Made by a program: the position numbers and the translations under genes. A stretch of DNA of 64,000 nucleotides, taken from contig OW051470.1 of the NCBI GenBank assembly GCA_932521025.1, positions 6,310,501-6,374,500 on the forward strand, read 5' to 3'. Source of the DNA: Oscheius onirici (taxonomy: Eukaryota; Nematoda; Chromadorea; Rhabditida; Rhabditidae). Below the pieces are notes generated by a model. It ran no database searches. It had not been told where the DNA came from and saw only the letters and a program-made list of their open reading frames with translations. Each line of letters opens with the position of its first letter. The stretch's first letter is position 1. This document shows positions 54,349-64,000 of this stretch, piece by piece.

Positions 54349-57300
54349 CTAGACAAGGCAAAATGGTAATAGTCACAACACATAGTATTTCCGGGTTTAC
54401 TTCACCAGTCGCAGCATAGATCCATTCTCCCGCGGCATTGCATTGGAGAATGGCCGGGTTTGCTGCAGCTATAGCACAGCCAGTCATTTGAACGTAGTTC
54501 AGTATATTTCCAGGCTAAATCTCTTTTATGAGTGATCTTTAGGTGAACTAACTATTTGAATCTGGGCGCTGACGGTCATCATTCCTCCAGCATCACAACT
54601 AAATGTGGCTACTTCGCAGCCAGTCGCATCCATAGTTGTCGTGATTGTGGCTACTCCGTTTCTAAATGTTTTAAAAAGTAGCGTAAAGAAAAAATACCTT
54701 GTAACAAGAGGAATCTCGACGATTTGTGTCTGGGCCAGAGTAGGGCAGTTGCCACATCCTAAAAATATACTGGCTATCAATCGGACTCCTACCAGAAGTG
54801 GTTGTAGTTGTGCTCGGAGTGGTCGTTGTCGTGGTCGGAGTAGTCCTAAAATGTCTTTTTTAATCACAGATCACATCGGAGGAAAGTATGTCTTTTGAAC
54901 TGTCGAGAGAAGACAAGTGGCTAATGACTGTCCTCCGTAGTTCGGAGAACCACTCGCTTTTGCAGAAATCAGAAAATTGCCCGGTTGGTCAACTCAAGAC
55001 AGACTCACGTGGTTGTTGTGGTGGGGGTAGTAGTTGTTGTTGTCGGTGTAGTCGTCGTAGTTGTTGTAGGAGTTGTGCTAAAAAAGGTTTGAATGAATTC
55101 TTCAAATAATCTATGGAACGCTATGAGGAGTTATTCAACTCACGTCGTTGCGGATGTTCTGAAAGACTTCTTTTGAAAAGAGAACGTTTGCTGGCTTACG
55201 TGCTGGGATGTTCGGATAATATTTTTTCAACCGGATAACGGATATCCGGAAAATTTTTGTTCGATCGGATATCCGGTTTCGGATATCCGAAACCGGATTA
55301 TCCATTCATGACTATGAGAAAATTAAGAAAAATAGTAATGAAGAAAAAACATCGAGTGAACATACGCTAAATACATCTGAACTAGTAGAACAAAGGTGAA
55401 AATCGTTAGTTTTCCAGGTAGAAATTCCAAAACATTTTGTTATATACTGTTTTGAATTCCCTCGTTACTTTGGGTCCCGTCACGATTCTCAATTTACCCG
55501 CCAAAACAGGCACCTTTCAAATCTCCCTGTTGTTCCCAGATTCTGATGTGTCTCTGCTTATTGCAGAAGTATTATTGCTATATTCTTTTCCACAAATAAA
55601 TATCCAAGACTCCAAAGTGTTTCTTCGATATCAATTACTTTCCTCGCATCGCAACATAACGCATTTAATCGAAATTATCCGGTCAAAAATATCCGATTTC
55701 GGATATCGGATAGTTTTCGTACCGGATAATTTTCGGATATCGGATTTCCGGATCAAAAAGTACCGGATTTATCCGGTTTCGGATATCCGGATCCGAACAT
55801 CCCTGCTTACGTGGTCGTGGTTGTCGTTGGAGTAGTTGTAGTCGTTGTTGCAGGATTAGTTGTTGTGGTTGTGGGAGTAGTCGGAGTGGAAGTCGTTGTT
55901 GTCGTCGTTGGAGTAGTAGTCGTTGTGGTGGTTGGAGTGGTCGTTCTGAATTGTTCGATCTGTCACTGGAAGATCATCCCATATTTATTACTCTGACATG
56001 AGATGAGAATCTCTCTACTACTAAAGGGCAATGGTGTCTGTCGTGGACTGTTTATTTGTGTTTGTCCGTAACCTCAAACAAGTCAAAACAAGTTTGATTA
56101 AGTTTTGTTACGTTTAGATGACAAGATATCCACTTTAATTGCTCTCGCGTCTCTGTTTGTGTGTGTTTGTCTGAAGCTCTAATTGAGGATAAGGAGGGGA
56201 GCTTTGTGCGCAAATTAGTTTTTAACAAGTCGCGACAGGAAAAGCAAGTGCGCGAAATGTTCTAACTACTTTGGTAGTTTCTTACTGGGACTATGTGACT
56301 GAAGCAGAGTGACAAGGGAAGAAGGGAAGGTACAGAAGGACTGAGACTCGCTAAAGCTAGGAACGGGCTGGGCGTCCAGGTCCTACATTTTGAAATTAGG
56401 CTTGGGAAGGAGCGGGTTCAATACAATTTATGTAGTTTCTCTGGAGGGTCAGGGAGAGTGACTGGAGGAGAGTAACAAAGGAGGAGTGAAAGGGAACTAG
56501 GACTCCGCGGTGGAGCGAAGTCATGAATTTCTACTTTAGCCCTGGAATGGCGTTGCCAACTTTGTAGTTCAAAAACTTGTCTTGGTAGGCAGCTGGTTCA
56601 CTTTAGAACTCTGACTGATGTTGAATTCAAATGACGCTCGATCAAACGCTCTTCAGGACTCACGTCGTAGTTGTCGTTGGAGTCGTGGTGGTTGTTGTCG
56701 TAGGAGTCGTCGTTGACGTTGTTGTAGTTGGAGTAGTAGTTCTGTAACGCATAATGAATTCTCAACTATAAGTAAAAGTGTAAGGTTATGTGAACAGTTC
56801 TTAAAACAGTGCTCTCATGCTCACGTGGTAGTAGTAGGTGTGGTAGTAGTTGTGGGTGTCGTCGTTGTAGTCGGTGCGCTGAAATGTGTTCTATCTTCCT
56901 GCTCTCTTTTTTTAAGAGGAACACATTTGACAATGACTCACGTTGTCGTAGTGGTAGTCGGAGTGGTTGTCGTGGTAGTCGTTGTGGGAGTAGTTGTGGT
57001 CGTTGTACTAGTTGTGGTTGCTGTTGGAGTAGTGGTCGTTGTGGGAGTTGTGGTCGTGGTGGAGGTAGTGGTAGTCGTCGGAGTGGTAGTTGTGGTGGTT
57101 GTGGCTGGAGTGGTCGTGGTCGGAGTTGTAGTCGTTGTTGTAGTGGGAGTGGTCGTTGTTCTTGTCGTACTTTCTGTGGTAGCTGTAGTAGTGGGAGTCG
57201 TTGATGTTGGAGTTGTTGTGGTACTCTCAGTAGTCGTAGTTGTGGTTGTTGTTGGAGTTGTTGTCGTCGAAGTCGTAGAGGTATCAGTCGTTGTTGTGGT

Positions 57301-58007
57301 GGTGGGGGTAGTGGTGCTGGGAGTGCTAAACTTAGGATCAGAACAAGAACAATCGAACTCACGTTGTAGAGGTAGTACTGGTGGTTGTATCTGTAGTCGT
57401 CCTGAAATCTCATCAAGAAAGAAAACTTTCTTGGGGACATACGTTGTCGTAGGTTCCGTTGTTGTTGTCGTCGTAGTCGGAGTTCTAAAAAATCACGAAG
57501 TCAAGCAAACATGCTAAATCTACGTAGTGGAAGTGGTTGTGGAATCTGTTGTAGTCGTTGTCGTGGGTGTCCTGAACATTAATAAGACTCGGTGTACACT
57601 TACGTGGTAGAAGTAGTCGTGTCTGTCCTAAAACCTATTCTCTTCAGTTTATTCAAAAGTAACTCACGTTGTAGAAGTTGTAGTGCTCGAAGTGGTCGTA
57701 TCCGTACTAAACCAAAAGTTTGTCGATTAGAGACAGTCTTACCTGGTCGAAGTAGTCATCGACGTCGTAGTAGAATCCCTTAAATCGAAAATCTGACTAA
57801 TCTACTTGACTGTTTTAAGAACTGTTCACGAGCCCTTGAAACAAAATATATCTTACGTTGAACTAGAAGTGGTTGTGTCACAGAGAACGACGGTGCTGAA
57901 AAGACGACTACTTTCTGACGAAAACATTTTGATTACCTGGTCGGCTGACATGAGTAAACAGACCGGAAGGCGAAAAGAGTGAGGACGAGGGATCGCCAGT
58001 GAGACAT
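54349..58007 (-). CDS. Thr-rich mucin-like protein with C6 domain
   Basis: A secreted mucin-type protein. The start at 58005-58007 gives a signal peptide (H-W-R-S-L-V-L-T-L-F-A-F). Many small exons between 57900 and 54800 encode almost only Thr with Ser and Pro, built from ACTACGACGAC-like codons, a heavily O-glycosylated region. The C-terminus is a nematode C6 domain: C-G-N-C-P-T-L-A-Q, D-A-T-G-C-E-V-A-T-F-S-C-D, M-T-G-C-A-I, L-Q-C-N-A-A-G-E-W and I-L-C-V-V-T, six Cys in the usual order. Stop 54349-54351. Exact exon borders in the repeat region are uncertain. Two introns carry mobile elements (55203-55806 and 56160-56561). It shares a 231-bp divergent promoter with the VWA gene. Confidence 0.8.
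55203..55806. mobile_element. TIR element rich in ATCCGGATATCC, in a mucin intron
   Basis: The ends are inverted: GCTGGGATGTTCGGATA at the left and the complement of its close match, ATCCGAACATCCCTGC, at the right. About 150 bp at each end consists of clustered GGATATCCG-type palindromes (CGGATATCCGG, TTTCGGATATCC). The central 350 bp holds no clear gene, although a GGGTCCCGTCACGATT stretch near 55470 recalls the foldback MITE family. Confidence 0.8.
56160..56561 (+). repeat. dispersed repeat, copy 2 (in mucin intron)
   Basis: Near-identical to 49946-50352 and same orientation, 6.2 kb away. The upstream flank (56025-56070) matches the repeat at 1890-1945, so the full family may be longer. 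High identity implies a recent copy or gene conversion. Confidence 0.85.
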
Positions 58008-58238
58008 CTTCCAAGTGGCGACGGATTTCCGACGTGTCGAGTTGACCTTTGTCCAAATTAGCTTCAGAAAACCGTCGAGCGGCGAAAGTTGGCTGTTGCA
58101 AAAGAGGACCCACTTTCTCGTCTTCGCAACATATTGAGGGAAAACATGAGAATCGGTGTCTAGTTCGAACCCTTCGTGCTACGAGGTGTGTCCTCCTTTT
58201 TTATTGTTTCTGCCTTCTGTTATCTCGGATCAGTCGCA
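58008..58238. promoter_or_regulatory. divergent promoter of mucin and VWA genes
   Basis: 231 bp between the two start codons. No open frame or distinct motif was recognised. The arrangement suggests co-regulated extracellular genes. Confidence 0.4.
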
Positions 58239-59879
58239 ATGCTGCTCCCGCTGCTCCTCTCCGTTCTCGGCCTCTGTTCATCGGCCACCATCCAGACTTG
58301 TTCTCCTTCTGATTGTAACCAGAGGGTATTTTAGTTCTCCACTCCTAACTGATTTCAGACTTTAGGACATTGTCACAGATTTCACCTTCGTTCTCGATGT
58401 TTCCAGTGCAGTCGGCGGAAGTGACAACTTCAATCAGGCCAGTATACGCTCTTTCTGAAAACTAGAGTCTTTGTTACAAAGAACATCAGGCCAGTAGCTC
58501 CGTGTTCTTATCGCGTTCCCCACGTGTTTCGTCGTATCTTTTTGTCGACTTTGTCCCAAATCAAACTGAAGACTTTCAGGTGAAACAATGGCTTGCCAAT
58601 TTTGCCACCGGAATAACTCTCTCCCCATGGGATTCCCAAATAGCCATCTATACCTACTCCCAGTATGCGAAGAGTTACGCGACTCTGAGTGCCGGATCTG
58701 ACGGTTCGTCCATCCAGACCATTATCCAGTCGATCAGCTACGATAATAACGATCAGCGTCAGATCTACCAGGCTCTGAATAAGGAAGAGAGCGAGTTGAC
58801 TGCCATCAACGGGTTCCGATCTGGAGTCAAGCATGTCATGGTCATCGTCTCGGCTGATGCTTGGACCGGAACCAACATTGTCGGTTCTTCTCTTCTCTCC
58901 AACATCCAGAAGAAGTACGACCTCGTTCTTGTCGTCGGTCTCGGATACAATGCTCCAGCTAACCAGCTCTCGGCTCTGAAATCTGTTGCTGGCAGTCAAG
59001 GCAGTCTGTATTTGGCCATGAACTTTGATCAGCTTCCCTATGTCACCCAGTGGCTCTACAAGTACTCTTGCCCGTAAGCTCCATACTGAATCCGGAAGAC
59101 AAAGTAATATTTAGGGGAACCCACATGTCGACGAATCGTCCTTCGACGACCGTAATGCCTACTCAGAGTCCTTCGGTTCCCTGTAATCTAGGCTCACTCA
59201 ACTACGACATCTATTTCATTGTGGACGTCTCGGCCTCGATCAGCATGAAGGACTTTGCTACTGTAAGATTTCTCATCAAATAACAGTCAAAGTCTTTCAG
59301 TTGAAACAAACCATCTCGGACTTTGTCAGTCCGATTCCTGTCGGAACTGGCAAGACACAATTCGGTCTGGAAGCCACTTCCATCGATAATCAGCACTATT
59401 ACACTGGATTCCATGCGGGACAGGACCGTTCTTCCGTTCTGGCATCTGTGCAGACTCTGTCTCAGGACGGATCCACTGGACAGACACTCAAACTGTCTCT
59501 TCAGGCCATTCAAAACCAGTACCTCTCCAAGGGATTCACTGCCAGCAACGCCATCGTCATCTACTTCTCCGGAACTACCAAGTTTGTCCGAAATCTTTTA
59601 CAAAATATCGAATTTTAAGCTTTGACACCGATCCAAATGCTTTGATGAAACAGTTGTCGACGCAGTATGGCGTTAAAGCCCTGGCTGTCCAATGGGAAAA
59701 CGGAGCTACTACTGCAGCTCTTACATCATTCACCGGATCTTCTGGTTGTGTTTTGGCGGCTACTGCTGCTGCTCAAAGAGCAACTGTTGCCACTTGGCTC
59801 CAGACCAAAATGTGCAAGTGAGTTTATTTTGTCCGAACCTCCAATACATTACCTTTTCAGCAAAGTCTTCTGCCTCTGA
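58239..59879 (+). CDS. secreted protein with two von Willebrand factor A domains
   Basis: The signal peptide M-L-L-P-L-L-L-S-V-L-G-L-C-S-S-A leads to VWA domain 1 (F-T-F-V-L-D-V-S-S-A, then V-K-Q-W-L-A-N-F and V-M-V-I-V-S-A-D-A). A short Thr/Pro linker follows, then VWA domain 2 (I-Y-F-I-V-D-V-S-A-S-I-S, A-I-V-I-Y-F-S-G-T). It ends C-N-K-V-F-C-L. The metal site D-x-S-x-S is intact in domain 2, but the last Ser is Ala in domain 1. VWA domains mediate extracellular adhesion. The join after F-N-Q needs a GC-AG intron to restore V-K-Q-W; a retained in-frame segment is the alternative. Stop 59877-59879. Confidence 0.82.
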
Positions 59880-60032
59880 TGCAAAAGTTTGATAATGAAG
59901 ATTCTATTTATCATTCAAGTTTTTATCAGCAACTATCAAAATGTAGATGGCGAAATAATAAAACATTTATTAGAGCTATAAAAGAAAGTAATACGGGCGG
60001 TAAAACATCATTGTACATTGTCCTATGATGTT

Positions 60033-61159
60033 TCATCCTTGACAATGAAATTTTGGGAATCCGGTATATCCTGGGGAGCATCTGTCGCTGTGATACCAAG
60101 TTGCACAGCCTGAAAGCAGCTTTGCATAGCTAAAAAAATTGAAAGGTGCCTGAGACTGTAACTTTTTCTTCTGTTTAACCATTTCGAAGACTTCGGGAAG
60201 AAGATTGAAAGTGTTCAGAGCACAGAACAGAGCAGGAGCAAATGTGACTAAAAGGCAAACTAGCGATATAAAGATGGAACTAACGCGAAAAGTTGGTAGG
60301 AAGGGGCTCTTCGTCGCTGGTTGATTTCAGGGCATTTGCCAAATCGTTGAGAATCTGCGGCAAGACACGCATTTGGTGAAGCTCCGTGAAGAAACGCATC
60401 GGTTCTTAAACGACTGTTTCTTCTAAAACATAAAAAAAGCATACCTTTGACCATGATTTTCTGAAGATGCTGCTGAGTGACGTCGGCAGGGATAAAGTCA
60501 TGTTCGACGTGTGCCAGATTGAGCTGAGGAGAAGGTGTCGGAATTACAGTCCCGGGAGGCACTGCAGGCAAGAATCCGTTGGTAGGAAAGCCACTGGGTG
60601 GAAGCTTATTCAAAAACTGCAGAGAACTGGCCAACTCTGCGGCACGACTTCGATTGCATTTGCCGGAACAATTAATATCATGCTGGGCAAAGTCAATTCT
60701 TCCAGTGTCCATCATATTCCTATAAAACGGTTTGTTCGGTAAAAGACGAGTTTACCGCATTGACTGTCCCGCAATTCGAATGCTACCCTTCCAGTCTTTC
60801 TGTTTGTCTTTTCCGGCCATAACCGCCAATTCTTTTGGAGTGTGTAATCCACCTAAAATCAGAATTTTGAGGATAATATAAGGCTGTTTTACCGCTTATC
60901 ATTAAACATGGCTGATTAATACCGGGGCAGCTAAATAGATCCAGCAGCAGAACACCATTCACATTGCCACAAGATACCTAAAGTGGGGATTTTTCGTGGA
61001 AGAAAACAAGAGAAAAACCTCGACACCTCGCGCTGACGTAGGCAGAAAGTTTTCCTGTCCGGGATTATCATCTTCTAGAATAACATCGTCTTCATCTTCA
61101 TTTTTAAACAATTTGTTCAAGACTGCCAGAGCGCCATAGTCCAATTCTTCCTGAGCCAT
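60033..61159 (-). CDS. SAND-domain transcription factor (GMEB/DEAF-1-like)
   Basis: A nuclear DNA-binding protein. An acidic N-terminus (N-E-D-E-D-D-V-I-L-E-D-D) precedes a SAND domain: V-S-C-G-N-V-N-G-V-L, T-P-K-E-L-A-V-M-A-G-K, K-D-W-K-G-S-I-R-I-A-G-Q, G-R-I-D-F and C-S-G-K-C-N-R-S-R. K-D-W-K is the DNA-contact motif, and the Cys/His set after it matches the GMEB zinc-binding extension. A Pro-rich linker and a helical segment (F-F-T-E-L-H-Q-M-R-V-L-P-Q-I-L) follow, as in GMEB proteins. Start 61157-61159, stop 60033-60035, all joins in frame. GMEB is the closer fit, DEAF-1 the alternative. Confidence 0.85.
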
Positions 61160-61784
61160 CTGTATGTATTCCTGAAAAACGCGAAAATTGTGCCGAAACG
61201 ATCAATAGCAAGTGGTTTAAGAAACAGATAAAAGTAGCGAAAGGCAGGGTTAGGGACTTTTCTTAGAAAGTCTTTTCTAATGAAAAATATGGCGTGATTT
61301 TCTTTCGAATTGTTTTCAAATCTTTTTATGGTAAATACTATATTTGGGTACGAGCCGAAATTTTTAGGCTCGAGCTTTTTTCGAGCCGGCTCGCGGACCT
61401 CGTCGAGCCGAGCCGGCTCGAGCTGCCCAAGTATAGTAAATACCTGGTTGTAATCACACGGCGACTACTTTACGAAAAAATATATAAAAAAGTAACGGTC
61501 AACAGTTTCGACCACAACTCTTAGAATTTTTTCTAAGAAAAGTCTGTAACCCAGAAAGGCAGTACACGTTCAAGAGGGCGTACTGTACGTTGTGCGCACC
61601 AACTCCTTTCAAAGTTAAGCGATTTTCACAAAACTAACGAAAATTTCCAGAATGGTTCCAGATTTCATTTTGTTCTATCCAGTCAAGACAACCGTTATTC
61701 AAAGTTACAGGGTTCATTGATAACACATCAAGCACCAAACAGAAAACGGGACAAAATATAAATAACAAAATCCGAGAAAGTCGT
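61160..61784. repeat. spacer with CTCGAG-rich repeat
   Basis: 61345-61440 is a CTCGAG/GCCGGCTCG-rich stretch that ends in GCCCAAGTATAGTAAA, the complement of the ACTATACTTGGGC boundary at about 15780. No gene in the rest. Confidence 0.6.
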
Positions 61785-63247
61785 CTATTTGGGGTACAAG
61801 GTGTCCGTCAGTTGTCGTGTCCAGGAAACGGGGAATAACTCTTGTAGTGTCTTTTTTTGAACCTAGAAACGTAATTGCATAGAATAAATAGGAATATACC
61901 TTATTTTCGGAGAATTTCTTCAATGCAGCACAGAAATCTTTGGAAAGGTAATTGTGAATTTCACCATTCTGGGTGTGCTTCCGCATAAAACGGACGGCTT
62001 CCATAAAAACTAGCTGTAAACGAGCAAGAGTCCGAGAGTATCGCATCTGTAAACGTTTTGAAATAATATGACAAAAAAGCTGACATTTTCTTCATTTTGA
62101 GTGACGATGTCACTGAGATAAAACAGAAACTTTCTGCCTTCTGAGGGCAACACATACGGTTGGAACGGACAGATATTTCCAGAATCGTCGAGAAGCAAAT
62201 ATGGCAAAGGATGGAGCAGAAGAGTCATTCTAGAAATGGTAGATTTACAGAGACGAGACAAAAAGATTTACGTTTTGTTTGTGCCGAGATTTTCCGTGTT
62301 CATAGTTGTCGCTTCTGGAAGTATAGTCTTCGTCTCTTCTTGACACTCGGTCAGATAAAGATCGGCTTCAAAAAGCTCCAGAAGGAAATCGAGTACATTT
62401 TCGTTGATCAAAGCGTCTTCTCCACTCTCATCAATGGCTTGTTTGAGAAGGGTCCTCAGTTCTTCGAGCATATGAGGCACAATCAGTTTGTTTCGCGCCT
62501 TTCTACCGTCGTTACAATCGAATTGGCAAGGCATCAGGACCTGAAGTGTGGTTTGAAGAAAGAAAGATTGTAAAAATACTTTGAGCCAGTACAGTCTGCT
62601 ATGGAAATCGCGAGGAGGAAATTTTCTGAGCATCTTCTTGAGCAAAAGGAAGGCTTGTGAAGGACAATTGATACCCGATGCAGACTCTTTCTAAATCTGA
62701 CTTGGTAGAACAAAACGGGAAAGAACTCGCCATGAACACTTCATGAAAGACGAAAGACAAGGCTAATGGGTCAGGGAGAAAAAAAAGGAAAGTCGAAGTG
62801 TCGAGATGAGACAAATAGTCGATGACCGGACGACAAACCATTATAGTCACCTAGAATCATATTTGTCTGAAGGTTATAAAGAATGAAGCTTACGTCTTCG
62901 CCTTCGTTTCTATTGAAATCGCTAATGTACCGATTGAAGACAAGGATCGATTGTGCTTGCTGATAGAACCTTTCCTACAAAATGAATGCGCTCAAACAAG
63001 CAAGAGAACTTACTCCTCCATTCTTTTTGACGAATTTGAACATCTTCTCGAACTTGTTTTCCAGATTCATATAATTTAGCCACGTATCAAAAATAGTCGG
63101 TTCAGCATTGAAAAAACTTTCTAAAGTAGTTTTAAAGCGGTATGAAAAACATGTTCTACCGAAGCTCTTGACAGCAAACATGCCATTCTGCACAATTGGC
63201 TTGCTTGTGATACTCATATTGCCCAATAGGGCGCTCGTTTGAGTCAT
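61785..63247 (-). CDS. helical protein, unrecognised
   Basis: A protein of about 390 residues in nine or so exons, from M-T-Q-T-S-A-L-L-G-N-M (63245-63247) to T-D-T-L-Y-P-K (stop 61785-61787). Segments include T-I-F-D-T-W-L-N-Y-M-N-L-E-N-K-F-E-K-M-F, H-S-R-L-Y-W-L-K-V-F-L-Q-S-F-F and V-P-H-M-L-E-E-L-R-T-L-L-K-Q-A-I. It is rich in Phe/Leu and helical, with no zinc finger or signal. One join (about 62650-62720) needs a donor inside a longer open stretch and is less certain. It starts 168 bp after the PDCD2-like gene, a likely operon. No family recognised. Confidence 0.7.
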
Positions 63248-63414
63248 CTAAACGTGTTGGAATAGATAATTTCGCAAATCGTGGGGTAAATGACTGTTGA
63301 GCGAGCACAAGAAACAAGAAAATTTACAGAAGAATTTCAGCAACAATTTATAAAATAGGCAAAAAGACGGCAAAGAATAGGGGCACAACAAACAGCAACA
63401 AAGAAATATCCAAC

Positions 63415-64000
63415 TCAGACGAAATCCTGTTTGACGACAAACTCTTGAGCGTAACCCTGATTGGGAATCTCACAACTACGCATACAGGCGTAAATGTAGA
63501 CGCCGGCAAAGTCGATGGACTGGCCGACACGATCGACTTCCATAAGAGAGAGCAGATGGGGAGTCAGCTGGAACTCGAAACGACGAGCTGAGCCACATAC
63601 ATCGCAGCTGGGAACAGCGTCTGGTTCAGGAAGAGCAGTAGCACGATCGGAAGCTGGCAGAGGCTCACCTACATTTTAATTGTCGAAAAAAGATGGGCTC
63701 TCCTTACCGTAACGCTGATAGCGGACAATCTGATCAGGGTTGAGATTGATAAAACGGTTGAATTTCTCAAACAACTCGTCCTTTTTCTGCTCGGTGACTG
63801 CAGCTTCGACATCCTCCGTCGTGATATCCTCGTTTTTCTGCAATTTCCCAAATAATGAACTGTATATAACTGAAACTAACGCCTTTCTGAGAGTCCACAA
63901 ACTTCTCAAAGTCTTTCATCCGCTCAGCTCGATCAGCTTCCGACTCATCATCCGAATCAACACCATCTGCATCTTCATCGTCCGAAATGCCCTCTAGTAG
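63415..64000 (-). CDS. PDCD2/PDCD2L-family protein, C-terminal part
   Basis: The 3' end of a programmed-cell-death-2 family gene, cut by the window edge. Visible: an acidic stretch (D-D-E-D-A-D-G-V-D-S-D-D-E-S-E), F-E-K-F-N-R-F-I, then the PDCD2_C domain with N-P-D-Q-I-V-R-Y, G-E-P-L-P, P-S-C-D-V-C-G-S-A-R-R-F-E-F-Q-L-T-P-H-L-L, I-D-F-A-G-V-Y-I-Y-A-C and S-C-E-I-P. It ends F-V-V-K-Q-D-F-V at 63415-63417. PDCD2 proteins are chaperones for ribosomal protein uS5 in 40S assembly. Three exons join in frame. PDCD2 and PDCD2L are not separable from this part alone. Confidence 0.88.

Noticed and set aside
56825..57517. A 230-residue Val/Gly-rich open frame on the plus strand
   Set aside because: It is the antisense of the Thr codons (ACN read as GTN) of the minus-strand mucin gene. 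The other strange Leu/Pro/Gln-rich and Cys/Ser-rich frames there have the same origin.

Overview
This window is nuclear DNA from a nematode, most likely a free-living chromadorean. Genes are dense and cut by many short introns (about 30-50 nt) that end in TTTCAG-like acceptors. Several same-strand neighbours are only 70-170 bp apart, as in nematode operons. The protein families fit too: transthyretin-like proteins, a C6-domain mucin, a HOT/ODR-2-type Ly6 protein and a ZHP-type RING protein. I could not assign a species. Exon joins below were worked out by eye from splice sites and reading frame.

Layout. 1-5 kb: the end of an LDL-receptor class A protein, a TAX1BP3 PDZ protein, a repeat field with a broken phospholipid scramblase copy and a large inverted repeat carrying tRNA-like pol III boxes, then an EF-hand rhomboid protease. 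6-10 kb: a coiled-coil protein, a family-49 glycosyltransferase, a foldback element and mitochondrial ribosomal protein L12. 11-15 kb: an ATPSCKMT-type methyltransferase whose 2.7 kb first intron encloses a complete XPR1 phosphate exporter gene. 15-23 kb: a TIR element, an FBXO47/PROM-1-like gene followed 73 bp later by a RING gene, a pogo/Tigger derivative lacking its catalytic domain, and a 1 kb nested palindrome of foldback elements. 23-33 kb: ZHP RING protein, Ly6 protein and dual-specificity phosphatase with overlapping divergent starts, EF-1B, mitochondrial aconitase, a TTR-like protein and a secreted protein. 34-42 kb: tRNA-Gly, gene-poor DNA, two Y-RNA/sbRNA-like pol III units in opposite orientation, and a bZIP factor. 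42-49 kb: an unidentified protein, exosome subunit Rrp43-like and ribonucleotide reductase large subunit with E2F-type promoter sites. 50-54 kb: a protein with a protease-like D-S-H-x-H-G motif, a second TTR-like protein and a carboxylesterase-like protein. 54-60 kb: a Thr-rich C6 mucin with two mobile elements in its introns, diverging from a two-VWA secreted protein. 60-64 kb: a SAND-domain (GMEB-like) factor, an unidentified protein and a PDCD2-family protein cut by the window edge.

How genes relate. Basic metabolism and housekeeping dominate (aconitase, ribonucleotide reductase, EF-1B, exosome, mitoribosome, XPR1). The two meiosis-type genes (FBXO47-like and ZHP-like) lie about 5 kb apart. 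The extracellular set (mucin, VWA, TTR, Ly6) is nematode-typical. The most unusual material is non-coding: nested palindromes, a perfect 30-bp-arm hairpin next to the ZHP gene, and the paired Y-RNA-like units that share an upstream element.
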